Source of the DNA: a bacterium
Lineage (GTDB): Bacteria > Patescibacteriota > Minisyncoccia > JAJYZQ01
DNA: 6,711 nucleotides
Reading direction: 5' to 3'
Assembly: GCA_021799835.1 (NCBI GenBank)
Contig: JAJYZQ010000023.1
Coordinates: 1-6,711 of the forward strand
In this document: positions 1 through 5,724 of the stretch, one piece after another
How positions within the stretch are numbered: the stretch's first letter is position 1
How the letters are laid out: every line of letters begins with the position of its first letter
The notes under the pieces: generated by a model
Seen by the model: only the letters and a program-made list of their open reading frames with translations
What the model was told of the DNA's origin: nothing
The model's database searches: none
Made by a program: the position numbers and the translations under genes

Positions 1-90
1 ACGCCATATCACGACACCGCCCACAATAACTAATACCGCGATCACGAGAGCGATAATGATCTGGATGCTTTTTGTGCCCTTAATGTCCAT
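1..90 (-). CDS. N-terminal fragment of a membrane-anchored protein of unknown function (runs off left edge)
   Basis: Thirty codons are visible from an ATG at 90 to the window edge, with no stop. The product starts MDIKGTKSIQ, a short polar and basic segment, and is followed at about residues 9-29 by an unbroken hydrophobic stretch rich in Ile, Val, Ala and Gly that ends in Trp-Arg. This reads as one N-terminal membrane anchor, probably with the rest of the protein outside the cytoplasm; no lipobox cysteine is visible. The family cannot be recognised from this fragment. No Shine-Dalgarno sequence precedes the ATG; the leader is AT-rich. It lies 134 nt downstream of the murE-like stop in the same direction, and a candidate -10 box in the gap suggests it may have its own promoter. 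The reading frame and anchor are seen directly; that it is a real gene is likely but not certain. Confidence 0.6.
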   Translation of the reverse strand, partial: MDIKGTKSIQIIIALVIAVLVIVGGVVIWR

Positions 91-109
91 ACAAATATAT
101 TACTGATAC

Positions 110-120
110 GGCAAATTGCC
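110..120. repeat. 11-bp perfect palindrome in the leader of the left-edge gene
   Basis: GGCAA-A-TTGCC is a perfect inverted repeat (5-bp arms, 1-nt centre). It lies about 20 nt upstream of the ATG at 90 and downstream of the candidate -10 box at 148-153. The loop is too short for an RNA hairpin, so if functional it would be a dimer-binding operator. A palindrome of this size can arise by chance. Confidence 0.25.
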
Positions 121-147
121 CCACACGTTATAAGATTTGTTCAGTTG

Positions 148-153
148 ATTATA
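148..153 (-). promoter_or_regulatory. Candidate -10 box for the left-edge membrane protein gene
   Basis: Read on the minus strand this is a perfect TATAAT, in an AT-rich stretch, with the predicted start of transcription near 141 and a leader of about 50 nt to the ATG at 90. A hexamer 17 nt upstream (CGGCAC) is a poor -35, and a better-looking TTGATT is only 11 nt away, so support rests on the -10 alone. The remaining part of this 134-bp gap (91-224) holds no gene and no convincing terminator. Confidence 0.35.
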
Positions 154-224
154 GTATATCAAAAAATCAAGTGCCGTGTAAATAGAATCGTGCTGCCGAT
201 CAACACCGTTTCATTCGCCAAATA

Positions 225-1601
225 TCATTCTGCGTGAGTATTCAGAATATTCCACTCATCACGCACGATCTGCCGGTCATCCCAAGGGATTTTTTTTCCG
301 CCTGCGACACACATCCACGGTTCTGCGCCTTTGCCGGTCACTACCACTGCAGCACTACCGTTACTGCGCGCAGCGGCAAGCGCCTGATGAATTGCTGCCC
401 GCCGATCCACCACTACAGAGACCGGAACGCCTGCGGGGATGCCGCTTTGCACAGCGTGAATAATCTCTGATGGATCCTCATCATACGGATCTTCATCGGT
501 CAGGATGATCTGCTGGCAAAATTCTCCCGCAAGTTTCCCCATCTGTGGGCGCTTCCATTTATCTCGTCCTCCGCCTGCGGATCCGAGCACGCAAACCATA
601 GCCGCTTCCTTATATTGCGTGTGGACAAAGCGATATACTTTCTCTAACGAATCAGGCGTGTGCGCATAATCCACAAAAACCGGAAACGGTTCCGCCATCA
701 CCACGTCCATCCGGCCAGGCGGATGAGATGCCTTTTCAATCGCCCGCTCAATAGTGTCCAGATCAACACCCAAGCACTTGCCCACCGCCATCGCAGCCAG
801 TGCGTTATACACATTAAACAAGCTGAGCAACTTCAATGCGATATCTTGGTTATACACAGAAAACGTGCTGCCATCAACAGTCACCACGACATCACGCGCC
901 ATAACTAAATTGTGCAGATTGAAACATTCTATCTTCTCAACATCTTCCGCACACTTCATTGTTTTGAAAAATTCCTCAAACCGCTCTCTCGGCGTATGCT
1001 CATAGATGCCATACGCATAAAATTGTTGCGTAGGAACGCGAACAAATTGTTGATAATGATCATCGTTGATATTAATGATGCTGGTTTTACGGATGGACTT
1101 CTTGAAAGGATTTTTTGCGGTCGCCGCAAACAATTTTGTTTTTGCCTGCACATACTGGTCAAAGCTCCCATGGCTTTCAATATGCTCAGGAGTGACATTG
1201 GTCACTACAGCAATATCAAATGCAATGAACTTATGCCGCATCTGCTTGATGCCTTCGGAAGTGACCTCAATAACCGCATACTGTACGCCATTGTCTGCTG
1301 CTTCTTTAAGCGATCGCTGGAGAAATGACCTGCCGGGCATCGTCATCTTAAAATTGTTGACCTGTTCAGTGTCATTCGTCTTAAATCGCAAAGAAGAAGT
1401 AGAGAATACCGTATGCCCCGCTTCACGAAGAATGCGGTGAATAAGATCCACGGTCGTAGATTTTCCATTGGTGCCGGTAACGCCGATGACCGTCATGCGA
1501 TGCGAAGGAAACCCATAGCGCACCGCGCTCATAAACGCCCATAGTGAGAAATACCAATCCCACACGACCGGTGGAAGAAATTTTTTCAATGCTTGCTTCA
1601 T
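225..1601 (-). CDS. murE: MurE-like Mur ligase (UDP-N-acetylmuramyl-tripeptide synthetase type) lacking the standard N-terminal domain
   Basis: Cytoplasmic ATP-dependent ligase expected to add the third amino acid of the stem peptide to UDP-MurNAc-dipeptide. It has 458 residues. Visible motifs are the Mur ATP loop GTNGKST (43-49), the Lys expected to be carbamylated (K154, in YVQAKTKLF), the N-V-Y-N stretch (263-266), GRMD (296-299; PGRME is usual), DYAHTPDSLE (311-320), GSAGGGRD...KRPQM (340-354) and GKGAE (423-427). The central and C-terminal Mur domains are therefore complete. The usual N-terminal UDP-substrate domain is absent: only about 36 residues, rich in Trp, Phe and Tyr, precede the central domain, as I recall from CPR Mur ligases. 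At the specificity loop, T-D-D-N-P-R of DAP-adding MurE is replaced by TDEDPY (368-373), with Tyr373 at the Arg position, so DAP is not the likely substrate. The ATG overlaps the fem stop (ATGA) and follows an A-run, which points to translational coupling. The ligase family is certain; the exact amino acid added is not known. Confidence 0.9.
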   Translation of the reverse strand: MKQALKKFLPPVVWDWYFSLWAFMSAVRYGFPSHRMTVIGVTGTNGKSTTVDLIHRILREAGHTVFSTSSLRFKTNDTEQVNNFKMTMPGRSFLQRSLKEAADNGVQYAVIEVTSEGIKQMRHKFIAFDIAVVTNVTPEHIESHGSFDQYVQAKTKLFAATAKNPFKKSIRKTSIININDDHYQQFVRVPTQQFYAYGIYEHTPRERFEEFFKTMKCAEDVEKIECFNLHNLVMARDVVVTVDGSTFSVYNQDIALKLLSLFNVYNALAAMAVGKCLGVDLDTIERAIEKASHPPGRMDVVMAEPFPVFVDYAHTPDSLEKVYRFVHTQYKEAAMVCVLGSAGGGRDKWKRPQMGKLAGEFCQQIILTDEDPYDEDPSEIIHAVQSGIPAGVPVSVVVDRRAAIHQALAAARSNGSAAVVVTGKGAEPWMCVAGGKKIPWDDRQIVRDEWNILNTHAE

Positions 1602-2644
1602 TTTTTTTTCCGTAATTGGGTAATTGCCCGATATGCTGCATACGGCAGCGGTTGGTATACCGCATCAAATGATCCGGCATAATGCACTATTGTACCACCG
1701 AATCTTTTTTTGAACAGTGAGAGGCTCGGCCAACGTTGTGCATCTATACCCCATAGGTCGTACTGTATGTACCCCCGATCACGCGCTTCCTGCATCGTCG
1801 CCCAATGAATAAGAATAGGCGCCATTACACTGCGATGCGCATAATCCATACCACCGTGCAAATACGTAACCGTGGAGCCTTGATAAAAAATAATGTGGCT
1901 CGCAATGCACCGGCCTTCATAATATGCGCTCCAGAGCATTGCTTTCCTGCTCGGCATAAAAAATCGCAGCAGTTCCGCGTAGTACTGGCGCCCATGAATG
2001 CCAAACTGCTGGCGCTCACCGGTCGCATGCATCAACGCCCAAAAATCTGCAAACGACTGCTCGTCAAACGCATCAAAGGCGCGCACGGTAACGCCTTTTT
2101 TCTGTGCAAGCCGAATATTATACCGATGTTTAGGGTGCACAGATGCCAATAATTCCTCGTCTGTGCGAGCAAGAGGCACCACCACCGTCTCTTGCGGCGC
2201 AAGATGTTTAAATGATAATGAAAATCCCGCTTCTTTGAATGCGGATCCTGCCGCATTCCCTTCCCACGCCGGCTCTATATGGGTAAATAAACTATTATGC
2301 GCGCGCTGATGCAGATCTGTGGCAAGTGCTTGCAGCATTTCTGCAGAGATCTGATTGCCACCCGCTATGATCGGACCACGTGGAATATACCAAAAGAATT
2401 TTCGCAACTTTCCCAAGACCAACTCTTCCCGTATCACTCCGGCGATCATCGCCGCTTGCGAGAGATCGGCACTCTTTTGCTCACCAGGAAATGCCGCAAG
2501 CGCTGTAACAGCCTTTCCGGCAGCCTGCTGAAAAAGCAGCCAATCGCTTGACTGAGTGATATTGTCGGGATCATACCGACGCATAAACTCATCCCACGAC
2601 ACACGGTGATGATTATCAAGGGTAATTTCTGTAATAGCTGTCAT
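1598..2644 (-). CDS. FemAB/FemX-family peptidoglycan bridge aminoacyltransferase
   Basis: Fem-family enzymes use aminoacyl-tRNA to add amino acids to the side chain of stem-peptide residue 3 on lipid II or UDP-MurNAc-pentapeptide, building the cross-bridge at the inner face of the membrane. The 348-residue product has the two-GNAT-domain layout. The family stretch PKHRYNIRLAQKKGV is at 171-185, YLHGGMD at 261-267, YDLWGID at 295-301 and FKKRFGG at 311-317. The length is close to the compact Weissella FemX (about 335 residues), with no room for the coiled-coil arm of staphylococcal FemA. No signal peptide or membrane segment is seen. It starts 1 nt after the ruvA stop (TAAGATG) and ends in ATGA overlap with murE, so it is co-transcribed with both. 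The last three codons before TGA are AAA, making an A9 run. The family is clear; the amino acid transferred and acceptor are not. Some relatives act on other acceptors, but the murE linkage favours peptidoglycan. Confidence 0.88.
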   Translation of the reverse strand: MTAITEITLDNHHRVSWDEFMRRYDPDNITQSSDWLLFQQAAGKAVTALAAFPGEQKSADLSQAAMIAGVIREELVLGKLRKFFWYIPRGPIIAGGNQISAEMLQALATDLHQRAHNSLFTHIEPAWEGNAAGSAFKEAGFSLSFKHLAPQETVVVPLARTDEELLASVHPKHRYNIRLAQKKGVTVRAFDAFDEQSFADFWALMHATGERQQFGIHGRQYYAELLRFFMPSRKAMLWSAYYEGRCIASHIIFYQGSTVTYLHGGMDYAHRSVMAPILIHWATMQEARDRGYIQYDLWGIDAQRWPSLSLFKKRFGGTIVHYAGSFDAVYQPLPYAAYRAITQLRKKK

Positions 2645-2645
2645 C

Positions 2646-3218
2646 TTATTGTTTTCTCAATATTTTCAATGCTGCCTTCAGCCATTGCTCTACGCTGTCG
2701 CGTTCCGTCACAGTCTGATTCATCGCGTCCCGTGCTGTTGCCGGCGAATAACCGAAGCTGATCAGCGCATCCAGCACATCTTTGTCCTCTCGCTCCATAA
2801 TGCCCTCTTCACTCGCCCAATCTTTCGCCTTCCCCTGCAATTCTATAATCAAACGCTTAGCAAGCTTGGTGCCAACGCCGCTGATGCTGGTAAGCATCTG
2901 TTCGTCGCCGCTTGCGATTGCTTTTTTCAAAGAAAGAATTCCTGCCGCATTGATCATCGTGATGCCTAGTTTCGGCCCCACGCCGGAAACTACCAGCAAT
3001 ACCTTAAAGAATGCAAGGTCTTCCTCCTCAGCAAACCCATACAGCTCCCAATTATCTTCACGGATATGAGCAAAGACGTATGCCTTGACCGGCTCTCCGA
3101 TCCCTGTTAAGCTAAAATTTGACAGCGGTACAAAAATCTGGTATCCAATGCCTCCTGCATTGACCACAATATACTTATCCGCCCGTTTTTCCAGCGTTCC
3201 GGCAATAAAATAAAACAT
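2646..3218 (-). CDS. ruvA: Holliday junction branch migration protein RuvA
   Basis: RuvA tetramers bind the four-way DNA junction and load the RuvB helicase for branch migration, ahead of RuvC cleavage. The 190-residue product is near the usual length (about 200). It starts MFYFIAGTLE, the typical OB-fold opening, with domain I up to about residue 65. Two helix-hairpin-helix motifs follow, GVGPKLG (79-85) and GVGTKLAKRL (114-123). An acidic linker around 136-147 leads to domain III (about 148-188), the part that contacts RuvB. The ATG at 3218 is the natural family start. Only a weak AAGTGG lies upstream, so ribosome binding is not clearly SD-led. It heads the ruvA-fem-murE operon and is divergent from uvrB, 28 bp away. 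ruvB and ruvC are not in the window. Confidence 0.95.
   Translation of the reverse strand: MFYFIAGTLEKRADKYIVVNAGGIGYQIFVPLSNFSLTGIGEPVKAYVFAHIREDNWELYGFAEEEDLAFFKVLLVVSGVGPKLGITMINAAGILSLKKAIASGDEQMLTSISGVGTKLAKRLIIELQGKAKDWASEEGIMEREDKDVLDALISFGYSPATARDAMNQTVTERDSVEQWLKAALKILRKQ
3206..3211 (+). promoter_or_regulatory. Weak candidate -10 box for uvrB
   Basis: TAAAAT (5 of 6 to consensus) lies just inside the 5' end of ruvA. It would place the uvrB transcript start near 3218 with a leader of about 28 nt. No recognisable -35 sits 16-18 nt upstream. It is offered because the 28-bp gap leaves little other room for a uvrB promoter. Confidence 0.2.
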
Positions 3219-3241
3219 ACCCGCGCCACTTAATTCCCCCT

Positions 3242-3270
3242 ATTATATGCCATTTGACCTCTCCGCACAA
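3242..3270 (-). promoter_or_regulatory. Probable promoter of the ruvA-fem-murE operon, overlapping the uvrB start
   Basis: On the minus strand TATAAT occupies 3247-3242 and TTGTGC (a TTGACA-like -35 keeping TTG) occupies 3270-3265, separated by exactly 17 bp. The predicted transcription start is near 3235, giving a leader of about 17 nt before the ruvA ATG. The -10 covers the first base of the uvrB ATG and the -35 lies inside uvrB codons 7-8, so polymerase bound here would cover the uvrB start. The spacing and perfect -10 are seen; function is inferred. Confidence 0.55.
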
Positions 3271-5331
3271 TTCAAGCCGACGGGCGACCAGCCGGCCGCC
3301 ATTGAAAAGCTGGTGCATCAGCTGCGCGGCGGTGTGCAAGAGCAGGTGCTTCTCGGTGTCACCGGATCAGGGAAGACCTTTACTGCGGCAAATGTCATTG
3401 CCCAGCTTCAGCGTCCCACACTGATTATCTCTCACAATAAAACGCTTGCTGCACAGCTGTACCAAGAACTGAAGGAATTTTTCCCGCACGACAACGTCCA
3501 CTACTTTGTTTCTTATTACGACTATTATCAGCCGGAAGCATATCTGCCGCAAACTGACACCTATATAGAAAAAGATGCAGATATCAACGAAGAGATAGAC
3601 CGGCTTCGGCACGCAGCAACACAAAGCATTCTTTCATTTCCCAATACTATCGTCATCGCTTCCGTGTCATGCATTTACGGTGTAGGCAATCCCGCTACGT
3701 ACTTGGCATTGAGCGAGACCATTCGCGAGCAGAGTACCCTGCCGCGCCATAAACTGCTGAAAGCACTGATCAGTATGCAGTATGCCCGCAACGACCTCAT
3801 CAATCTGCCGGGCACCTTTATGGTGCGCGGTGAGAGTTTAGAGATCACCTCGCCTAGTGATGCGATGATCACAAAAATTGATTTTTGGGGCGACACGGTA
3901 GAGCGCATCACCTTGCTGAAAAACAATGTTGCGAAGGAAAAGATGCAAACCGTGCCGGAAATAAAAATATTCCCCGCCAAGCATTTTGTTACGCCAGAAG
4001 ATTCTCTTACCGCAGCACTCAATAGCATTACTATAGAACTGGACGAGCGGCTTGCCGAACTCAAAGCGCAGCACAAAGAATTAGAGTATCAGCGCCTCAA
4101 ATCGCGCGTCACCTACGATAGGGAAATGATGCGCGCGACCGGCTACTGTAATGGCATAGAAAATTATTCGCGCCACATTGATGGCAGGAAATCTGGCGAG
4201 CCGCCATTCACCTTGCTTGATTACTTTATGCTCGCCACCCAAGGCACAAAAACTACGCCGTTCCTCACTTTTATTGATGAGTCGCACATATCCGTACCGC
4301 AGATACGCGGTATGTACTTCGGTGATAAGGCGCGCAAACAAACATTGGTTGACCATGGCTTCCGCCTGCCTTCTGCACTGGATAACCGCCCTCTTACCTT
4401 CGCGGAATTCAAGCAAAAAGTCGGCACCACCATCTATGTTTCCGCTACACCCGCAGAGTATGAGCTGCGCCAAGCGATCACAAGTTACGATGCAGCACAC
4501 TATATACCAGTCCTGAACGCAGATGAAGCCCTGCCTACTGATGCGCCTTCGCATCCTGCGATCGTCCAACAGCTTATCCGCCCTACCGGCATTCTTGATC
4601 CGGCCATTACCATTCTGCCCGCACGAACCCAAATGCAGGATTTACGCAAACGCATCGCTGCAACCATAGCGCGCCACGAGCGGGTGCTCGTCACCACCCT
4701 CACCAAGCGCCTCGCAGAAAATATTCAAGACTATCTTATTGAGCATGGCATACGCGCCGCATATCTCCATTCAGAAGTGAAGACATTGGAGCGCCCCGAA
4801 ATTCTTCGGAAGTTGCGTGAAGGAAAAGTGGATGTGCTGGTCGGCATCAATCTCTTGCGTGAAGGGCTGGACCTTCCGGAGGTCTCATTGGTTGCCATTC
4901 TTGATGCTGATCAAGAGGGGTTTTTGCGCAATGCAACAACTCTTATTCAGACCATGGGACGCGCCGCACGCCACCCTCAAGGAAAAGTTGTTTTATATGC
5001 CGATAAAATGACACCGTCTATGCAGTTCGCTATCCAAGAAACAGAGCGCCGGCGCGCCTACCAAGACGCCCACAATAAACAACACGGCATAACCCCCCAA
5101 GCGCTGCATAAGGAAATAAAGCCGCTTGACCTTGTTACACCGCAACAAAAATCCATCGCACAAATATGGAAAAATACTCTCGCCAACGCTTCAGCGCAAG
5201 AGGCACAAAAACTTCTCGCTCGCCTGCACGAGCAACTGCAAGAGCAAGCAAAGAACCTGGAATTTGAACAGGCGGCAAAAACGCTTGAAACAATACAAGA
5301 ACTGAGCAAAAAAATAGAACAAAACAGCTAA
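3247..5331 (+). CDS. uvrB: UvrABC excision nuclease subunit B (UvrB)
   Basis: UvrB is the damage-verifying helicase-like subunit of nucleotide excision repair; UvrA loads it and it then recruits UvrC. The 694-residue product is complete. Visible are the N-terminal FKPTGDQP (9-16), Walker A GVTGSGKT (37-44), the beta-hairpin aromatics YYDYYQPEAY (90-99) that clamp DNA, DESH (344-347, Walker B), SATP (399-402), motif V GINLLREGLDLPE (533-545), motif VI QTMGRAARH (568-576) and a C-terminal UVR motif (about 655-690) for UvrC/UvrA contact. It is somewhat longer than E. coli UvrB (673). Part of the excess is an unusually long segment of 37 residues (408-444) between YEL and RPTG, where E. coli has about 12. 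No other in-frame ATG, GTG or TTG exists between the upstream stop at 3211 and ATG 3247, so the start is fixed. No Shine-Dalgarno sequence precedes it (CCCCCTATTAT-ATG). It is monocistronic and ends at the 5337-5360 hairpin. Confidence 0.97.
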   Translation: MPFDLSAQFKPTGDQPAAIEKLVHQLRGGVQEQVLLGVTGSGKTFTAANVIAQLQRPTLIISHNKTLAAQLYQELKEFFPHDNVHYFVSYYDYYQPEAYLPQTDTYIEKDADINEEIDRLRHAATQSILSFPNTIVIASVSCIYGVGNPATYLALSETIREQSTLPRHKLLKALISMQYARNDLINLPGTFMVRGESLEITSPSDAMITKIDFWGDTVERITLLKNNVAKEKMQTVPEIKIFPAKHFVTPEDSLTAALNSITIELDERLAELKAQHKELEYQRLKSRVTYDREMMRATGYCNGIENYSRHIDGRKSGEPPFTLLDYFMLATQGTKTTPFLTFIDESHISVPQIRGMYFGDKARKQTLVDHGFRLPSALDNRPLTFAEFKQKVGTTIYVSATPAEYELRQAITSYDAAHYIPVLNADEALPTDAPSHPAIVQQLIRPTGILDPAITILPARTQMQDLRKRIAATIARHERVLVTTLTKRLAENIQDYLIEHGIRAAYLHSEVKTLERPEILRKLREGKVDVLVGINLLREGLDLPEVSLVAILDADQEGFLRNATTLIQTMGRAARHPQGKVVLYADKMTPSMQFAIQETERRRAYQDAHNKQHGITPQALHKEIKPLDLVTPQQKSIAQIWKNTLANASAQEAQKLLARLHEQLQEQAKNLEFEQAAKTLETIQELSKKIEQNS

Positions 5332-5333
5332 GC

Positions 5334-5360
5334 AAAAACACCCCGTTATGGCGGGGTGTT
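5334..5360 (-). terminator. Rho-independent terminator for rpsT, placed between convergent uvrB and rpsT
   Basis: AACACCCCG (5337-5345) pairs with CGGGGTGTT (5352-5360) around a 6-nt loop, giving a GC-rich 9-bp stem. On the minus strand the stem runs into five T residues (5338-5334), the classic arrangement for leftward transcripts from rpsT. On the plus strand the stem is followed only by a mixed CTGTAAGG, so for uvrB it would be a weaker terminator or a 3' stabilising hairpin. It begins 6 nt after the uvrB stop and about 20 nt past the rpsT stop. Confidence 0.85.
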
Positions 5361-5379
5361 CTGTAAGGAGAGCGCTTCG

Positions 5380-5649
5380 TTATTTCCCTGATTTTTTATT
5401 CATTGCTAATGTAATGCGTGACTTCAGGCGGTTTGCAGTATTTTTCTTGATAATGCGGGACTTTGCGGATTTGTCAATAACTTTGTAGACGCCGGGCAAT
5501 TCCTTTGCTGCTGTGGCAGCATCTCCTCCCGCAACCATTCGCCGAATATTTTTAACTGCCGTGCGCAGTTGTTGCTTTTTTTTGAGATTTGCAGGACGGC
5601 GCTTTGCAGTTTTTCGCAGTTCTTTTTTTGCTGATTGCAAATTTGGCAT
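5380..5649 (-). CDS. rpsT: Small ribosomal subunit protein bS20
   Basis: bS20 is a three-helix primary 16S rRNA binder, important for early 30S assembly. From the chosen start the product is 89 residues, the usual family length, highly basic, beginning MPNLQSAKKELRKTAKRR (family form M-A-N-I-K-S-A-K-K-R). The C-terminal signature SAKSRIIKKNTANRLKSRI lies at 61-79. The frame stays open upstream to an ATG at 5706, but the extra 19 residues are hydrophobic, unlike bS20, and would include the -10 and -35 boxes, so 5649 is the start. The leader has no Shine-Dalgarno motif; it is U-rich with a tandem TTTGTTTA repeat directly before ATG. It has its own promoter (5678-5706) and terminator. holA lies upstream in the same direction; holA and rpsT are often neighbours in bacteria. 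Confidence 0.96.
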   Translation of the reverse strand: MPNLQSAKKELRKTAKRRPANLKKKQQLRTAVKNIRRMVAGGDAATAAKELPGVYKVIDKSAKSRIIKKNTANRLKSRITLAMNKKSGK

Positions 5650-5666
5650 ATAAACAAATAAACAAA
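5650..5666 (-). repeat. Tandem 8-nt repeat in the rpsT leader at the ribosome-binding position
   Basis: On the minus strand TTTGTTTA occurs twice back to back, followed by T and the ATG at 5649. It fills the place where a Shine-Dalgarno sequence would normally sit and gives an unstructured U-rich leader. It may serve as a single-stranded or bS1-type entry site, or simply be low-complexity AT sequence. Confidence 0.4.
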
Positions 5667-5677
5667 TTACATTTTGT

Positions 5678-5706
5678 ACCATAGCAAAGAACCGGCATTT
5701 TTGCAA
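5678..5706 (-). promoter_or_regulatory. Promoter of rpsT (extended -10 type)
   Basis: On the minus strand a -35 TTGCAA (5706-5701) is separated by exactly 17 bp from TATGGT (5683-5678), preceded by TGC, which gives an extended -10 (TG-n). The predicted start is near 5671, with a leader of about 22 nt. A 6-bp inverted repeat, GGCATT...AATGCC (5694-5710), covers the -35 and could be an operator or a weak 3' hairpin for holA. The location directly before a ribosomal protein gene supports the call. Confidence 0.65.
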
Positions 5707-5724
5707 TGCCCTGGAAATTTTACC

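Noticed and set aside
189..205. Possible terminator hairpin after murE (GTG...CAC arms)
   Set aside because: Pairing is only 3 bp plus 2 bp across a mismatch, with no T-run after it; it is not a credible terminator.
290..297. A8 run (minus strand) near the 3' end of murE as a frameshift or sequencing error
   Set aside because: The frame continues normally through GGKKIPWDDRQ to the stop with family-like sequence, so there is no sign of disruption.
912..1328. 138-codon open frame on the plus strand inside murE
   Set aside because: It lies wholly antisense to a gene with intact Mur ligase motifs, and its product is Cys/Leu/Asn-rich with no recognisable domain.
3241..3246. TATTAT directly before the uvrB ATG as its -10 box
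   Set aside because: Transcription would start about 7 nt downstream, after the start codon, and no later in-frame start fits the conserved UvrB N-terminus.
4081..4632. 183-codon open frame on the minus strand inside uvrB
   Set aside because: It is antisense to the helicase motifs of uvrB and its translation is a compositional shadow (Arg/Cys/Gly-rich) without a known fold.
5650..5706. 19-residue N-terminal extension of bS20
   Set aside because: bS20 proteins start at the M-x-N-x-x-S-A-K-K motif; the extension is hydrophobic and would have to be encoded within the promoter.
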